Both the position numbers and the translations under genes were made by a program. Of a DNA stretch of 64,000 nucleotides, positions 1 to 8,280 are shown one piece after another; the stretch's first letter is position 1, and each line of letters begins with the position of its first letter. Source of the stretch: Burkholderiaceae bacterium (GTDB taxonomy: Bacteria > Pseudomonadota > Gammaproteobacteria > Burkholderiales > Burkholderiaceae_C); NCBI GenBank assembly GCA_019745555.1, contig JAIESX010000006.1, forward strand, positions 152,201 through 216,200, given 5' to 3'. The notes beneath the pieces are model-generated. The model had not been told where the DNA came from and did not search any database. It saw nothing but the letters and a program-made list of their open reading frames with translations.

Positions 1-1360
1 CGCCGTGCGCGACCTGCTGCTGGGCCTGCGACCCAAGGATTTCGACGTGGCCACCGACGCCACACCCGAGCAGGTCAAGAGCCTGTTCCGCCGCGCCTTC
101 ATCATCGGGCGGCGCTTTCGCATCGTGCACGTGGTCTACGGCCGCGGGCGCGAGCACGAGGTGATCGAGGTCTCGACCTTTCGGGCCTACATGGACCATG
201 CCGCGGCCGAGCAGGTGGCCGGCAATGAGCGCACCAGCAAGAGCGAGCTCGCCGGCATGAAACATGCCGTGGACTCCAGCGGTCGTGTGTTGCGCGACAA
301 CGTCTGGGGGCCGCAGGACGAGGACGCAGCGCGACGCGACTTCACGGTCAACGCCATGTACTACGACCCCGAGACCCAGGTCGTGGTCGACTACCACGGC
401 GGTTTCAAGGATGCGGGCAAGCGCGTGCTGCGCATGATCGGCGATCCGGCCACACGTTACCGCGAAGACCCGGTGCGCATCATCCGTGCCGTGCGTTTCG
501 CGGCCAAGCTCAGCGGCCTGGGTTTCAAGCTGGAGACGCAGACCGCCAAACCGCTCAAGGAGTCGAAAGCCCTGCTGGCCGACGTGCCGCAGAGCCGGCT
601 GTTTGACGAGATGCTCAAGCTGCTGCAGACCGGCCATGCCCTGGCCACGATCGTGCAGCTCAGGAAGCTGGGCCTGGCGCGTGGCATCTACCCGCTGCTG
701 GACCTGGTGGTCGAGCGGGCTGACGAGCCCTTCGTCAAGGCGGCGCTCGAAGATACCGATCGCCGTGTTGGCGAGGGCAAGCCGGTCGCCCCCAGCTTTC
801 TGCTGGCCTGCGTGCTCTGGTCCGATGTGCGCGAGGGCTGGGCCCAGCGGCAGAAGAAACAGCACGCCCACCCGGCGCTGCAGGATGCGATCGACGATGT
901 CTTCAATGCCCGCATCGGTGACGTCTCGGGCCGCGGCAAGCTGGCCGCGGACATGCGCGAGATCTGGATGATGCAGCCGCGTTTCGAGAAACGTGTGGGC
1001 AACACGCCTTTCGGGCTGGTTGAGCAGCCGCGTTTCCGTGCCGGTTTCGACTTCATGCGCTTGCGGGCCGATACCGGCGAAATCGACGAGGTGCTGGCCG
1101 ACTGGTGGGAAGACTTCAGCCTGGCCAACGATGAGCTGCGCCAGGACATGCTGGACCAGGTACGCGAGGAGCAGGCCCGCCAGCGTGCGAAGACACCGCG
1201 CACGCCTCGGGCCGAGCGGGGCACGACCACGGCACCGGCGCGCGCCGAGGAGGGCGCCGCACCGGTCACCGAGGACGGAGCCGCGCCGAAGAAGCGCCGC
1301 CGCCGTCGTCGGTCCGGTGCTCGCAAATCCGGTGACGCGGCGCCGGATGCCCAGGATTGA
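1..1360 (+). CDS. pcnB: Poly(A) polymerase I, 5'-truncated by the window edge
   Basis: Class II nucleotidyltransferase that adds poly(A) tails to RNA 3' ends and so marks RNAs for decay. The open frame runs in from the window edge. It begins inside the nucleotidyltransferase core (AVRDLLLG), with the catalytic DxD seen as KDFDVAT and the ARRDFTVNAMYY and YREDPVRIIRAVRFA family blocks further on. About 60-70 N-terminal residues should lie upstream. The C-terminus ends in an Ala/Pro-rich and then very basic tail (KKRRRRRR), as is usual in beta-proteobacterial PcnB and fitting RNA contact. A GTG at position 5 is not the real start, because it lies within the conserved domain. folK follows after 2 bp, the standard pcnB-folK pairing. 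Confidence 0.93.
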   Translation, partial: AVRDLLLGLRPKDFDVATDATPEQVKSLFRRAFIIGRRFRIVHVVYGRGREHEVIEVSTFRAYMDHAAAEQVAGNERTSKSELAGMKHAVDSSGRVLRDNVWGPQDEDAARRDFTVNAMYYDPETQVVVDYHGGFKDAGKRVLRMIGDPATRYREDPVRIIRAVRFAAKLSGLGFKLETQTAKPLKESKALLADVPQSRLFDEMLKLLQTGHALATIVQLRKLGLARGIYPLLDLVVERADEPFVKAALEDTDRRVGEGKPVAPSFLLACVLWSDVREGWAQRQKKQHAHPALQDAIDDVFNARIGDVSGRGKLAADMREIWMMQPRFEKRVGNTPFGLVEQPRFRAGFDFMRLRADTGEIDEVLADWWEDFSLANDELRQDMLDQVREEQARQRAKTPRTPRAERGTTTAPARAEEGAAPVTEDGAAPKKRRRRRRSGARKSGDAAPDAQD

Positions 1361-1362
1361 GC

Positions 1363-1833
1363 ATGACCGCTGCCGCGCCGGTGACGGCCTACGTCGCCCT
1401 CGGCGCCAACCTGGGGGATGCCCGGGCCGCCGTAGGCCAGGCCCTGCGGGATCTCGATGCCTTGCCGCAGACCCGGCTGCTGCGGGCCTCGCCCCTGTAC
1501 CGCAGCGCACCGGTCGAGTCCTCGGGGCCGGACTACATCAATGCCGTGGCCGAACTGCAAACCGCCCTGTCTGCCCATGCCTTGCTCGATGCGCTGCAGG
1601 GGCTGGAGTTGCGCGCCGGGCGTGAGCGCCCCTGGCCCAATGCCCCGCGCACGCTGGATCTCGATCTGCTGCTGTATGGCGACCTGCACCTCGATGATCC
1701 GCGGCTGACCCTGCCGCATCCGCGCATGCGCGAGCGTGCCTTCGTCCTGCGGCCACTGGCCGATATCGCACCGGGGCGGGTCGATGTCCGTGACCTCGAA
1801 CGTGTCTCCGGACAGGTTATCAACCGTCTCTGA
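1363..1833 (+). CDS. folK: 2-amino-4-hydroxy-6-hydroxymethyldihydropteridine pyrophosphokinase
   Basis: Transfers pyrophosphate from ATP to 6-hydroxymethyl-7,8-dihydropterin in folate synthesis (cytoplasm). The protein has 156 residues, normal for the family. Visible signatures are the N-terminal AYVALGANLGD, the SPLYRSAPV region and the metal/ATP-binding PRTLDLDLLLYGD. I start at the ATG 2 bp after the pcnB stop; a TTG two codons earlier overlaps pcnB and is less likely. It is co-transcribed and probably translationally coupled with pcnB. Confidence 0.95.
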   Translation: MTAAAPVTAYVALGANLGDARAAVGQALRDLDALPQTRLLRASPLYRSAPVESSGPDYINAVAELQTALSAHALLDALQGLELRAGRERPWPNAPRTLDLDLLLYGDLHLDDPRLTLPHPRMRERAFVLRPLADIAPGRVDVRDLERVSGQVINRL

Positions 1834-1892
1834 GACGCCTGCTGGCGGCATGGTGTGCACACTAGAATCCTCATAACCTGGAGGGGTATGTG

Positions 1893-3614
1893 ATGAACTT
1901 CAAGAACATGCACGTGGCGACCAAGCTCTGGCTCGGCGTGGCCGTGATCGTGGTCTCGCTCACGGTCCTGATCGCTTTTGCCGGCATCCGGTCGGCCCGG
2001 CTGACGGCCGAGAGCGAAGGCACGCTGCGTGCGCTCAACAGCCGTGTCAATCTGGCGAGCAGCTGGGCCGGCCTGACCGAGGCCAATGCGGCGCGCACCG
2101 TGGCCATGATCATCACCTTCGATCCCGGGGTGGAGGAGCGCATGTCGGCGGACATCAAGGTCACCACGGCGCGCATCTCCAAGGTGCAGCAGTCCATCGA
2201 GGCCATGACGCTGAGCGCCGAGGAGCAGGCGCAGATGGCCAAGATCGCCGGCCTGCGCAAGGCCATGATCGAGGTGCGCAATCAGGCGCAGCAGGCCAAG
2301 AGCGCGGGTGACAGCGAGGGCGCGCAGCGTCTGGTCAACGAGAAGTACACACCCGCCGTCAACGCCTATGTGGCGTCCCTGCGCGAGCTCGTGGAACTCG
2401 AGGAGCGGGCCGAGGCGCAGTACTCGGCGCAGGTCGCCGCCTCGCGCAGTCTCACGATCAAGATCGCCGGCGGTGCCGTGGCGCTGATCCTGCTGGCCAT
2501 CCTGGCGGGTGCGGCGGTGCTGATCCGCTCGATCCGCCAGCCGCTGGAAGAAGCCAACCGGCTGGCCGCGCGCATCGCCGAGGGCGATCTGAGTGCCAGC
2601 ATCGACACCTCGCGTGGCGACGAGTTCGGCGACCTGATGAAGTCGCTCGCGCGCATGAACGCATCGCTCGCGGCCATGGTGCAGCAGGTACGCCAGAGCA
2701 CCGACAGCATTGCCACGGCCAGCGCCGAGATCGCGCACGGCAACCAGGATCTGTCCCAGCGCACCGAGCAGACCTCCAGCGACCTGCAGTCCACGGCCTC
2801 GGCTATGGAAGAGCTGACCAGTACCGTGCAGCACAGCGCCGACAACGCGCGCCAGGCCTCGCAGCTTGCGTCCAGCGCGTCCACCGTGGCGCAGAAGGGC
2901 GGGGCGGTGGTGCAGCAGGTGGTGTCCACCATGGACGAGATCAACGCCAGCAGCCGCAAGATCGCGGACATCATCGGCGTCATCGATGGCATCGCTTTCC
3001 AGACCAATATCCTCGCGCTCAATGCCGCAGTCGAGGCCGCGCGTGCCGGAGAGCAGGGCCGCGGCTTTGCCGTGGTGGCCAGTGAAGTGCGGTCCCTGGC
3101 CGGGTGCAGCGCCGAGGCGGCCAGGGAGATCAAGGCCCTGATCGGCACCTCGGTCGAGAAGGTGGGTGCCGGGACGCAGCTGGTGAGTCAGGCCGGTGAC
3201 ACCATGCACGAGATCGTGCAGTCGGTGCGTCGTGTGGCCGATGTGATCGGCGAGATCACGGCGGCGGCCGGCGAGCAGAGTTCGGGCATTGCCCAGGTCA
3301 ACACATCGATCGCCAACCTGGACCAGATGACGCAGCAGAACGCTGCCCTCGTGGAACAGAGCGCCGCGGCGGCCCAGAGCCTGCGCGAGCAGGCCGACCA
3401 GCTGGCCCGGGCCGTGGCGGTGTTCAAGCTGGCGGCCCAGTCTGCCCAGGCTCCGGCAGCGACCTTGCCGCGCGCGGCGCCATCACCTCACATGCCACCG
3501 CCGGCTCGGCCGGCACCTGCCGCCGCCAAGCCGGCGGGGGTGGCCTTGCCTGCGGCCCGGCCGGCACCCGTTGCCGCCAAGGGTGCCGCAGACAGCGACT
3601 GGGAAAGCTTCTGA
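1893..3614 (+). CDS. Methyl-accepting chemotaxis protein
   Basis: Transmembrane chemoreceptor of 573 residues. TM1 is at about residues 10-30, followed by a four-helix-bundle-like periplasmic domain (to about 190), TM2 (about 190-212), a HAMP domain and a long coiled-coil signalling domain with the hairpin tip [20 protein letters not shown] that contacts CheA/CheW. The ligand cannot be read from the sequence. After the signalling domain an Ala/Pro-rich linker leads to the terminal pentapeptide DWESF, which resembles the NWETF tether for CheR/CheB in high-abundance receptors. The tip reads [14 protein letters not shown] where most homologues have Q and R in place of G and C. An ATG 6 bases after GGAGGGG (1880-1886) is the preferred start; a GTG one codon earlier is possible. 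Confidence 0.93.
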   Translation: MNFKNMHVATKLWLGVAVIVVSLTVLIAFAGIRSARLTAESEGTLRALNSRVNLASSWAGLTEANAARTVAMIITFDPGVEERMSADIKVTTARISKVQQSIEAMTLSAEEQAQMAKIAGLRKAMIEVRNQAQQAKSAGDSEGAQRLVNEKYTPAVNAYVASLRELVELEERAEAQYSAQVAASRSLTIKIAGGAVALILLAILAGAAVLIRSIRQPLEEANRLAARIAEGDLSASIDTSRGDEFGDLMKSLARMNASLAAMVQQVRQSTDSIATASAEIAHGNQDLSQRTEQTSSDLQSTASAMEELTSTVQHSADNARQASQLASSASTVAQKGGAVVQQVVSTMDEINASSRKIADIIGVIDGIAFQTNILALNAAVEAARAGEQGRGFAVVASEVRSLAGCSAEAAREIKALIGTSVEKVGAGTQLVSQAGDTMHEIVQSVRRVADVIGEITAAAGEQSSGIAQVNTSIANLDQMTQQNAALVEQSAAAAQSLREQADQLARAVAVFKLAAQSAQAPAATLPRAAPSPHMPPPARPAPAAAKPAGVALPAARPAPVAAKGAADSDWESF

Positions 3615-3641
3615 ACCGCTGGGTGCTCAGCCCATAGAAAG

Positions 3642-3670
3642 GAACAGGGCCTGCGCGGCAGGCCCTGTTC
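3642..3670. terminator. Bidirectional hairpin terminator between convergent genes
   Basis: Perfect 13-bp inverted repeat (3642-3654 with 3658-3670, arm GAACAGGGCCTGC) around a 3-base loop, between the chemoreceptor stop and the convergent RidA-like gene. There is only a short T/A flank on either side, so termination efficiency is a guess. Confidence 0.7.
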
Positions 3671-3674
3671 ATGC

Positions 3675-4130
3675 TCAGGCGATTTCGGCGATCAGCTCGA
3701 TCTCCACGCAGGCGCCGAGGGGAATCTGGGCCACGCCAAAGGCGCTGCGGGCATGGGCGCCCTTGTCGCCAAAGACCTGGGCCAGCAGTTCACTGGCACC
3801 GTTGGTGACCAGGTGCTGCTCGGTGAAATCAGGCGTGGAGTTCACGAGCGACATCACCTTGACGATGCGCCGCACACGGTTGAGATCGCCCACGGCGGCC
3901 TGCAGCGTGCCCATCAGGTCGATGGCGATGGCGCGTGCGGCGGCCTTGCCCTCTTCCGTGCCCATGTTCCTGCCAAGCTGACCGACCCAGGGTTTGCCAT
4001 CCTTTTTGGCGATATGGCCGCTGAGAAAGACCAGATTGCCGGTCTGCATGAAAGGCAGGTAGGCCGCGGCCGGCGTGGCCACGGGGGGCAGGGTGATACC
4101 GAGCTGTTTGAGTGTCTCTTGGATATTCAT
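3675..4130 (-). CDS. RidA/YjgF-family enamine/imine deaminase-like protein
   Basis: A 151-residue single-domain member of the RidA/YER057c/UK114 superfamily, whose characterised members hydrolyse reactive enamine/imine intermediates released by PLP enzymes. Family features are the FLSGHIA strand, the trimer core and the C-terminal ARSAFGVAQIPLGACVEIEL, where the Arg after Ala corresponds to the carboxylate-binding Arg of active RidA. It is somewhat longer than classical RidA (about 128 residues), so a Rid-subfamily paralogue is likely and the substrate is unknown. It is transcribed away from the adjacent transglutaminase gene, and the 83-bp gap must hold both promoters. Confidence 0.85.
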   Translation of the reverse strand: MNIQETLKQLGITLPPVATPAAAYLPFMQTGNLVFLSGHIAKKDGKPWVGQLGRNMGTEEGKAAARAIAIDLMGTLQAAVGDLNRVRRIVKVMSLVNSTPDFTEQHLVTNGASELLAQVFGDKGAHARSAFGVAQIPLGACVEIELIAEIA

Positions 4131-4213
4131 GGGGACTCCGTAGGGTTGCGGACTGCAGAACGCCCGATTGTCGGGTATTGTTGTCGACGCACCGTGTTTC
4201 GCCGCCTGTCTTC

Positions 4214-6235
4214 ATGAAGAATCCCTTTGCCCAACTGCCGCGTGACAGCCGCGACACCCTGTTCCTGCTGGCGGTGATCGCCTGGGTGCTGCTGCCGCAG
4301 ACGGCGCATCTGCCCTGGTGGTGCACGGCGCTGGCCGCGGGGATGCTGGCCTGGCGCGGCTGGCTGGCCTTCAGCCTGCGACCGCTGCCCGGACGCTGGT
4401 GGCTGCTCGCCGCGCTGGTGCTTACGATGGCGGCCACCTGGGCCACACACCGAACGCTGCTGGGGCGGGATGCCGGCGTGACGCTGATCGTGGTGCTGCT
4501 GGCGCTCAAGACGCTGGAGCTGCGCGCGCGTCGCGACGCCTTCGTGGTCTTCTTTCTCGGCTTCTTCACGATGCTGACGAACTTCTTCTACTCGCAGTCC
4601 CTGCTCACTGCTGCAGCCATGCTGCTGGGGCTCATGGGCCTGCTCACCGCCCTCGTCAACAGCCACATGCCGGCGGGTCGCCCCTCGCTCTGGCAGTCGG
4701 CCCGTCTGGCCACGCGCATGACCCTGCTGGGTGCGCCCATCATGGTTCTGCTCTTCGTGCTCTTTCCCCGCATGGCGCCGCTGTGGGGCATGCCGGGCGA
4801 TGCCATGAGCGGGCGCAGCGGCCTGTCCGGCCGCATGGAGGTGGGGCAGATCACCAGTCTGGCGCTGGACGACAGCATCGCCCTGCGGGTGCGCTTCGAG
4901 GGCGAGCTGCCGCCGCAGGGCCAGCTCTACTTCCGCGGTCCCGTGCTGTCCACCTTCGACGGGCGCGAGTGGGTGCCGCTGCAGCCCACCTTCCAGGTGA
5001 AGGACCGCCCCCGCGCCGACCTGCAGGTCAGCGGTCCGTCCGTGCGCTACGAGATGACGCTGGAGCCGCACCGGCGGCCCTGGCTGCTCACGCTGGATGC
5101 CACGGCCAGCCCGCCCGAACTGCCGGGCGAGCTCGAGCCGCACATGAGCGAAGAGCTGCAGTGGCGGTCCAGCGCTGCGGTCAACGACCTGTTGCGCTAC
5201 CGCGCCGAGGCGCACACCAGCTATCGCCACGGCCCGCAGCGCATGATGGCGGGCCTGAGCGACTACCTGGTGCTGCCGCCGGGCTACAACCCCCGGACCT
5301 TGCAGTGGGCCGCCGATCTGCAGCGCGAGACGGGTGGCGATCCGGTGGCCCTGATCGAGCGTGTGCTCGCGCAGCTGCGCACCGGCGGGTATACCTACAC
5401 GCTCGAACCCGATCAGTACGGCCAGCACACGGCCGACGAGTTCTGGTTCGACCGCAAGGCCGGTTTCTGCGAGCACATGGCCTCGGCCTTCGCCGTGCTC
5501 ATGCGCGCGGCCGGCATCCCGGCGCGCATCGTGACCGGCTACCAGGGCGGGCAGCTCAATGCGGTCGACAACTACTGGGTGGTGCGCCAGAGCGATGCCC
5601 ACGCCTGGACCGAGGTCTGGCTGGCCGGGCAGGGCTGGGTGCGGGTGGATCCCACGGCCTCGGTCATGCCCGGGCGCATCGGGTCCTTGCAGCGCCTGCT
5701 CGCACCGCGCAGCGCCGTGGCGACCGCCGTTGCCACGGCGATGGGCACTGTGATCAGTCCTACCTTCGTGCAAAGCGTGCGCGCCGTCTGGGATGCCGTC
5801 AACAACGCCTGGAACCAGCGCATCCTGAACTACACCCAGAACCGGCAGCTCGACCTGCTGCGGGCCCTGGGCTTCGAGGCCCCGAGCTGGGAAGACCTGG
5901 GCTATCTGCTGCTGGGAGCGCTGGTACTCGCCAGCCTGGCTGGGGCGGCCTGGACACGCTGGGAGCGTAGCCGACGAGATCCCTGGCTGCGTCTGCTCGA
6001 TCTGGTGCGCCAGCGCCTGCAGGGCGAAGGCCTGCAGCCCGGTGCGGCGGCCACGCCACGCGAGCTGGCCCGCCTGCTGGCCTTGCGGCACGATCCAGCG
6101 GACAATCGGGTGCAGGCCATTCAGGCATGGCTGCGCCGTTTCGAGGTGCTGCGCTATGCGCCGGCCGGTGCGAGACCCGGTGCCGATCTGGCAACCTTGC
6201 GACGCGAATGGAATGAATTGAGCTGGCCCTCGTGA
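4214..6235 (+). CDS. TgpA-type transmembrane transglutaminase (DUF3488)
   Basis: Integral membrane protein of 673 residues. A cluster of hydrophobic helices fills the first ~200 residues (DUF3488), followed by a periplasmic transglutaminase-like domain with a Cys-His-Asp triad: C419 (AGFCEHMASAF), H463 (DAHAWTEVW) and D479 (VRVDPTAS). A last TM helix is near 565-585, with a DUF4129-like tail. The Pseudomonas homologue TgpA is an essential periplasmic transglutaminase; the in vivo substrate here is unknown. The start is an ATG giving MKNPFAQLPRD; the frame stays open for 34 codons upstream, but that stretch looks non-coding. The stop overlaps the GTG of the next gene (GTGA), so the two are coupled. 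Its usual partners, MoxR ATPase and DUF58 protein, are 4.6 kb away on the other strand. Confidence 0.9.
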   Translation: MKNPFAQLPRDSRDTLFLLAVIAWVLLPQTAHLPWWCTALAAGMLAWRGWLAFSLRPLPGRWWLLAALVLTMAATWATHRTLLGRDAGVTLIVVLLALKTLELRARRDAFVVFFLGFFTMLTNFFYSQSLLTAAAMLLGLMGLLTALVNSHMPAGRPSLWQSARLATRMTLLGAPIMVLLFVLFPRMAPLWGMPGDAMSGRSGLSGRMEVGQITSLALDDSIALRVRFEGELPPQGQLYFRGPVLSTFDGREWVPLQPTFQVKDRPRADLQVSGPSVRYEMTLEPHRRPWLLTLDATASPPELPGELEPHMSEELQWRSSAAVNDLLRYRAEAHTSYRHGPQRMMAGLSDYLVLPPGYNPRTLQWAADLQRETGGDPVALIERVLAQLRTGGYTYTLEPDQYGQHTADEFWFDRKAGFCEHMASAFAVLMRAAGIPARIVTGYQGGQLNAVDNYWVVRQSDAHAWTEVWLAGQGWVRVDPTASVMPGRIGSLQRLLAPRSAVATAVATAMGTVISPTFVQSVRAVWDAVNNAWNQRILNYTQNRQLDLLRALGFEAPSWEDLGYLLLGALVLASLAGAAWTRWERSRRDPWLRLLDLVRQRLQGEGLQPGAAATPRELARLLALRHDPADNRVQAIQAWLRRFEVLRYAPAGARPGADLATLRREWNELSWPS

Positions 6236-7422
6236 AACGACGTCTTCCCACCCTCCTGCTGCTGGCCCTGCTCTGCGCTGCGCTGGCTTCGGCCCAGGCC
6301 AGCGCCCAGAAGAAGCCGCGCGCAAAGCGCGCGCAGGACAGTGCCCCCCAGCTGATCGAAGGCAGCGGTCCGGCCTATGCGACCCGGTCCGAGGCCATGG
6401 CCCTGGCCGACGAGATCGCGCAGCAGCACGGGCTGGACCGCCGCTGGGTGCGCCGCACCCTCGGCAAAGCGCGCCACGTGCCGCAGCTGGCCAAGCTGGT
6501 CGTGCCGCCGCCCGTGAGCACGCCGCGCAACTGGCAGCAGTACCGCAGCCGTTTTCTGGAAGCCGAGCGTGTACAGGCCGGCGTGGCGTTCTGGCAGACG
6601 CACGAGGCGCTGCTGCAACGCGCCAGCAGCACCTACGGCGTGCCCGCAGACATCATTGTCGGCATCATCGGCGTCGAGACCTTCTACGGCCGTCATCTGG
6701 GTCGCTACCGCGTGCTGGACACGCTGACGACCCTGGCACTGGATTTTCCGGCCGAGCATCCACGCGCGGCGGCGCGCACCGCTTTCTTCCGCAGCGAGCT
6801 GGGCGAGTTTCTCAAGCAGCGTTACCAGGCCGGCCTGGATCCGCTCAAGGCCCGTGGCAGCTATGCCGGCGCCATGGGTATTCCGCAGTTCATGCCCTCG
6901 AGCTGGGCCCGCTATGCGGTGGATTTCGACCAGGACGGCCGCATCGATCTGCTCGACAGCCCGGCCGACGCCATCGGTTCCGTCGCGCACTATTTCAAGT
7001 CCTTCAACTGGAAGCCGGGCATGCCCACCCACTACGCCGTGGACTTCGATTACTCGCGGCTGGACATGGACACCCTGCTGGCCCCGGACATCAAGCCCAC
7101 CTTCGGCGTTGATCAGTTCGCTGCCAAGGGTGTGGTGCTGGGCCCCGCAGGCCAGCAGCATGAGGGGCCGCTGGCGCTGGTGGAGCTGCAGAACGGCGAT
7201 TATTCGCCCAGCTATGTGGCCGGCACCGAGAACTTCTATGCCGTCACGCGCTACAACTGGAGCAGCTATTACGCCCTGGCCGTGATCGAGCTTGGCCAGG
7301 CTGTCGCCCAGGCGCGCCGCTCGGCGCAGGGCGCACAGGCTCAGGCCAGCACCACGGACTCGAACACCGGGTGCAGTGTGTCGACCCAGAGATCGACCTC
7401 CGGCTCGCCGATCTGCAGATAG
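6232..7422 (+). CDS. mltB: Membrane-bound lytic murein transglycosylase B
   Basis: Cleaves peptidoglycan glycan strands with formation of 1,6-anhydro-MurNAc ends. A signal peptide is evident (MKRRLPTLLLLALLCAAL...ASA). No lipobox cysteine is obvious, so it may be periplasmic rather than a lipoprotein. The catalytic Glu is E149 in GIIGVETFYGR, and the family motifs FMPSSWARYAVDFDQDG and ALAVIELGQAVA are present. It starts with GTG overlapping the previous stop by 4 bp. The last ~25 residues (Ser/Thr/Gln rich) lie beyond the conserved domain and are read from DNA that also encodes, antisense, the end of the convergent HDOD gene. This tail is likely a run-on extension. Confidence 0.92.
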   Translation: MKRRLPTLLLLALLCAALASAQASAQKKPRAKRAQDSAPQLIEGSGPAYATRSEAMALADEIAQQHGLDRRWVRRTLGKARHVPQLAKLVVPPPVSTPRNWQQYRSRFLEAERVQAGVAFWQTHEALLQRASSTYGVPADIIVGIIGVETFYGRHLGRYRVLDTLTTLALDFPAEHPRAAARTAFFRSELGEFLKQRYQAGLDPLKARGSYAGAMGIPQFMPSSWARYAVDFDQDGRIDLLDSPADAIGSVAHYFKSFNWKPGMPTHYAVDFDYSRLDMDTLLAPDIKPTFGVDQFAAKGVVLGPAGQQHEGPLALVELQNGDYSPSYVAGTENFYAVTRYNWSSYYALAVIELGQAVAQARRSAQGAQAQASTTDSNTGCSVSTQRSTSGSPICR

Positions 7423-8249
7423 GCCAGGCAGGCCGGGCCATGCTGTGCCCATTCGCGCTGGATGGACACCCCCTCGAAATCCGCTACCAGATGCTCGGCC
7501 ACCGCGGCCAGCGCCACCAGGGTGCGCACCCCCGCCGGGATGGAGCTCACGCGCAGCACGTGGAAGTCATGGTGCAGGCGGATCGCGAAGGCGATCACCG
7601 GTGGCAGATGCCAGGTGCGCGCCACGATGGCGCCCACCACCGCATGGTCGGTACGGTGCGCGGCGTTTTCCGTTTCCGTGAAGCTGCGGTCCTGCCGCGC
7701 CAGGGCTTCGGCCAGGGTGCCGGCATAGCCGCGCAGGCCCTGCAGCAGGATGGGCAGGCCGACATGCATGAAGAGACCGCAGGTCTGCGCCACCTCGGCG
7801 TCCACGCCATGGAGCTGGCGCGCGATGAAGGCCATGGCCAGCGAGCGGCGCGTCGAAGTCTCCCAGAAATGCTCCAGCAGTGGCGAGTTGGCGGGGATGC
7901 TGCTGCGCGCCAGGAAGCCCGTGAGGATGGCGGCCGTCTGGCCCAGGCCCAGCAGGCTCACGGCCTCGGTTACCGTGTGAGCGGGTCGCGCCCGGCTGTA
8001 GAGCGGGCTGTTGGCCAGGCGCAGCAGGGCGGCCGCCATGGCCACGTCGCTGGTGGCGATGCGTGTGACCTCAGTCGGATCCGGATCACTCTGACGCATC
8101 TCCAGCTGCAGCGCGGTGAGCAGCTCGGGGCAGGGCGGGATCACGATGTCGCGCACCGGACCGTCGACGCGGGCCTGGTCCAGTTCCCGGTCGATGTCGG
8201 TGATCTGCAGGGAGGCCGGCCGGACTGTTTTCGACATGATGGGCATCAT
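7341..8249 (-). CDS. HDOD-domain signalling protein
   Basis: A 302-residue protein made essentially of one HDOD domain (a divergent relative of HD phosphohydrolases found in signalling and regulatory proteins). It matches the HDOD pattern: ..CPELLTALQ.., LLRLANSPLYSR near 75-90, ..AVSLLGLGQTAAILTGF.., and the late AHRTDHAVVGAIVARTWHLP. No GGDEF or EAL domain is attached, and its output is unknown. I start at the double ATG (MMPIMSK), which has GGAAGG about 10 bases upstream; ATG at 8237 is the alternative. It lies 31 bp downstream of comEC on the same strand, and its 3' end overlaps mltB convergently by 82 bp. Confidence 0.85.
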   Translation of the reverse strand: MMPIMSKTVRPASLQITDIDRELDQARVDGPVRDIVIPPCPELLTALQLEMRQSDPDPTEVTRIATSDVAMAAALLRLANSPLYSRARPAHTVTEAVSLLGLGQTAAILTGFLARSSIPANSPLLEHFWETSTRRSLAMAFIARQLHGVDAEVAQTCGLFMHVGLPILLQGLRGYAGTLAEALARQDRSFTETENAAHRTDHAVVGAIVARTWHLPPVIAFAIRLHHDFHVLRVSSIPAGVRTLVALAAVAEHLVADFEGVSIQREWAQHGPACLAYLQIGEPEVDLWVDTLHPVFESVVLA

Positions 8250-8280
8250 CGCTGCGCTGCCTTCCCGGCGCAAGCTGTGG

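Noticed and set aside
1533..3209. Long minus-strand frames opposite the chemoreceptor, tgpA, etf, dnaK and other genes
   Set aside because: They mirror well-supported genes, have no family signature and show the His/Gly/Arg/Ala-rich composition typical of antisense frames in high-GC DNA.
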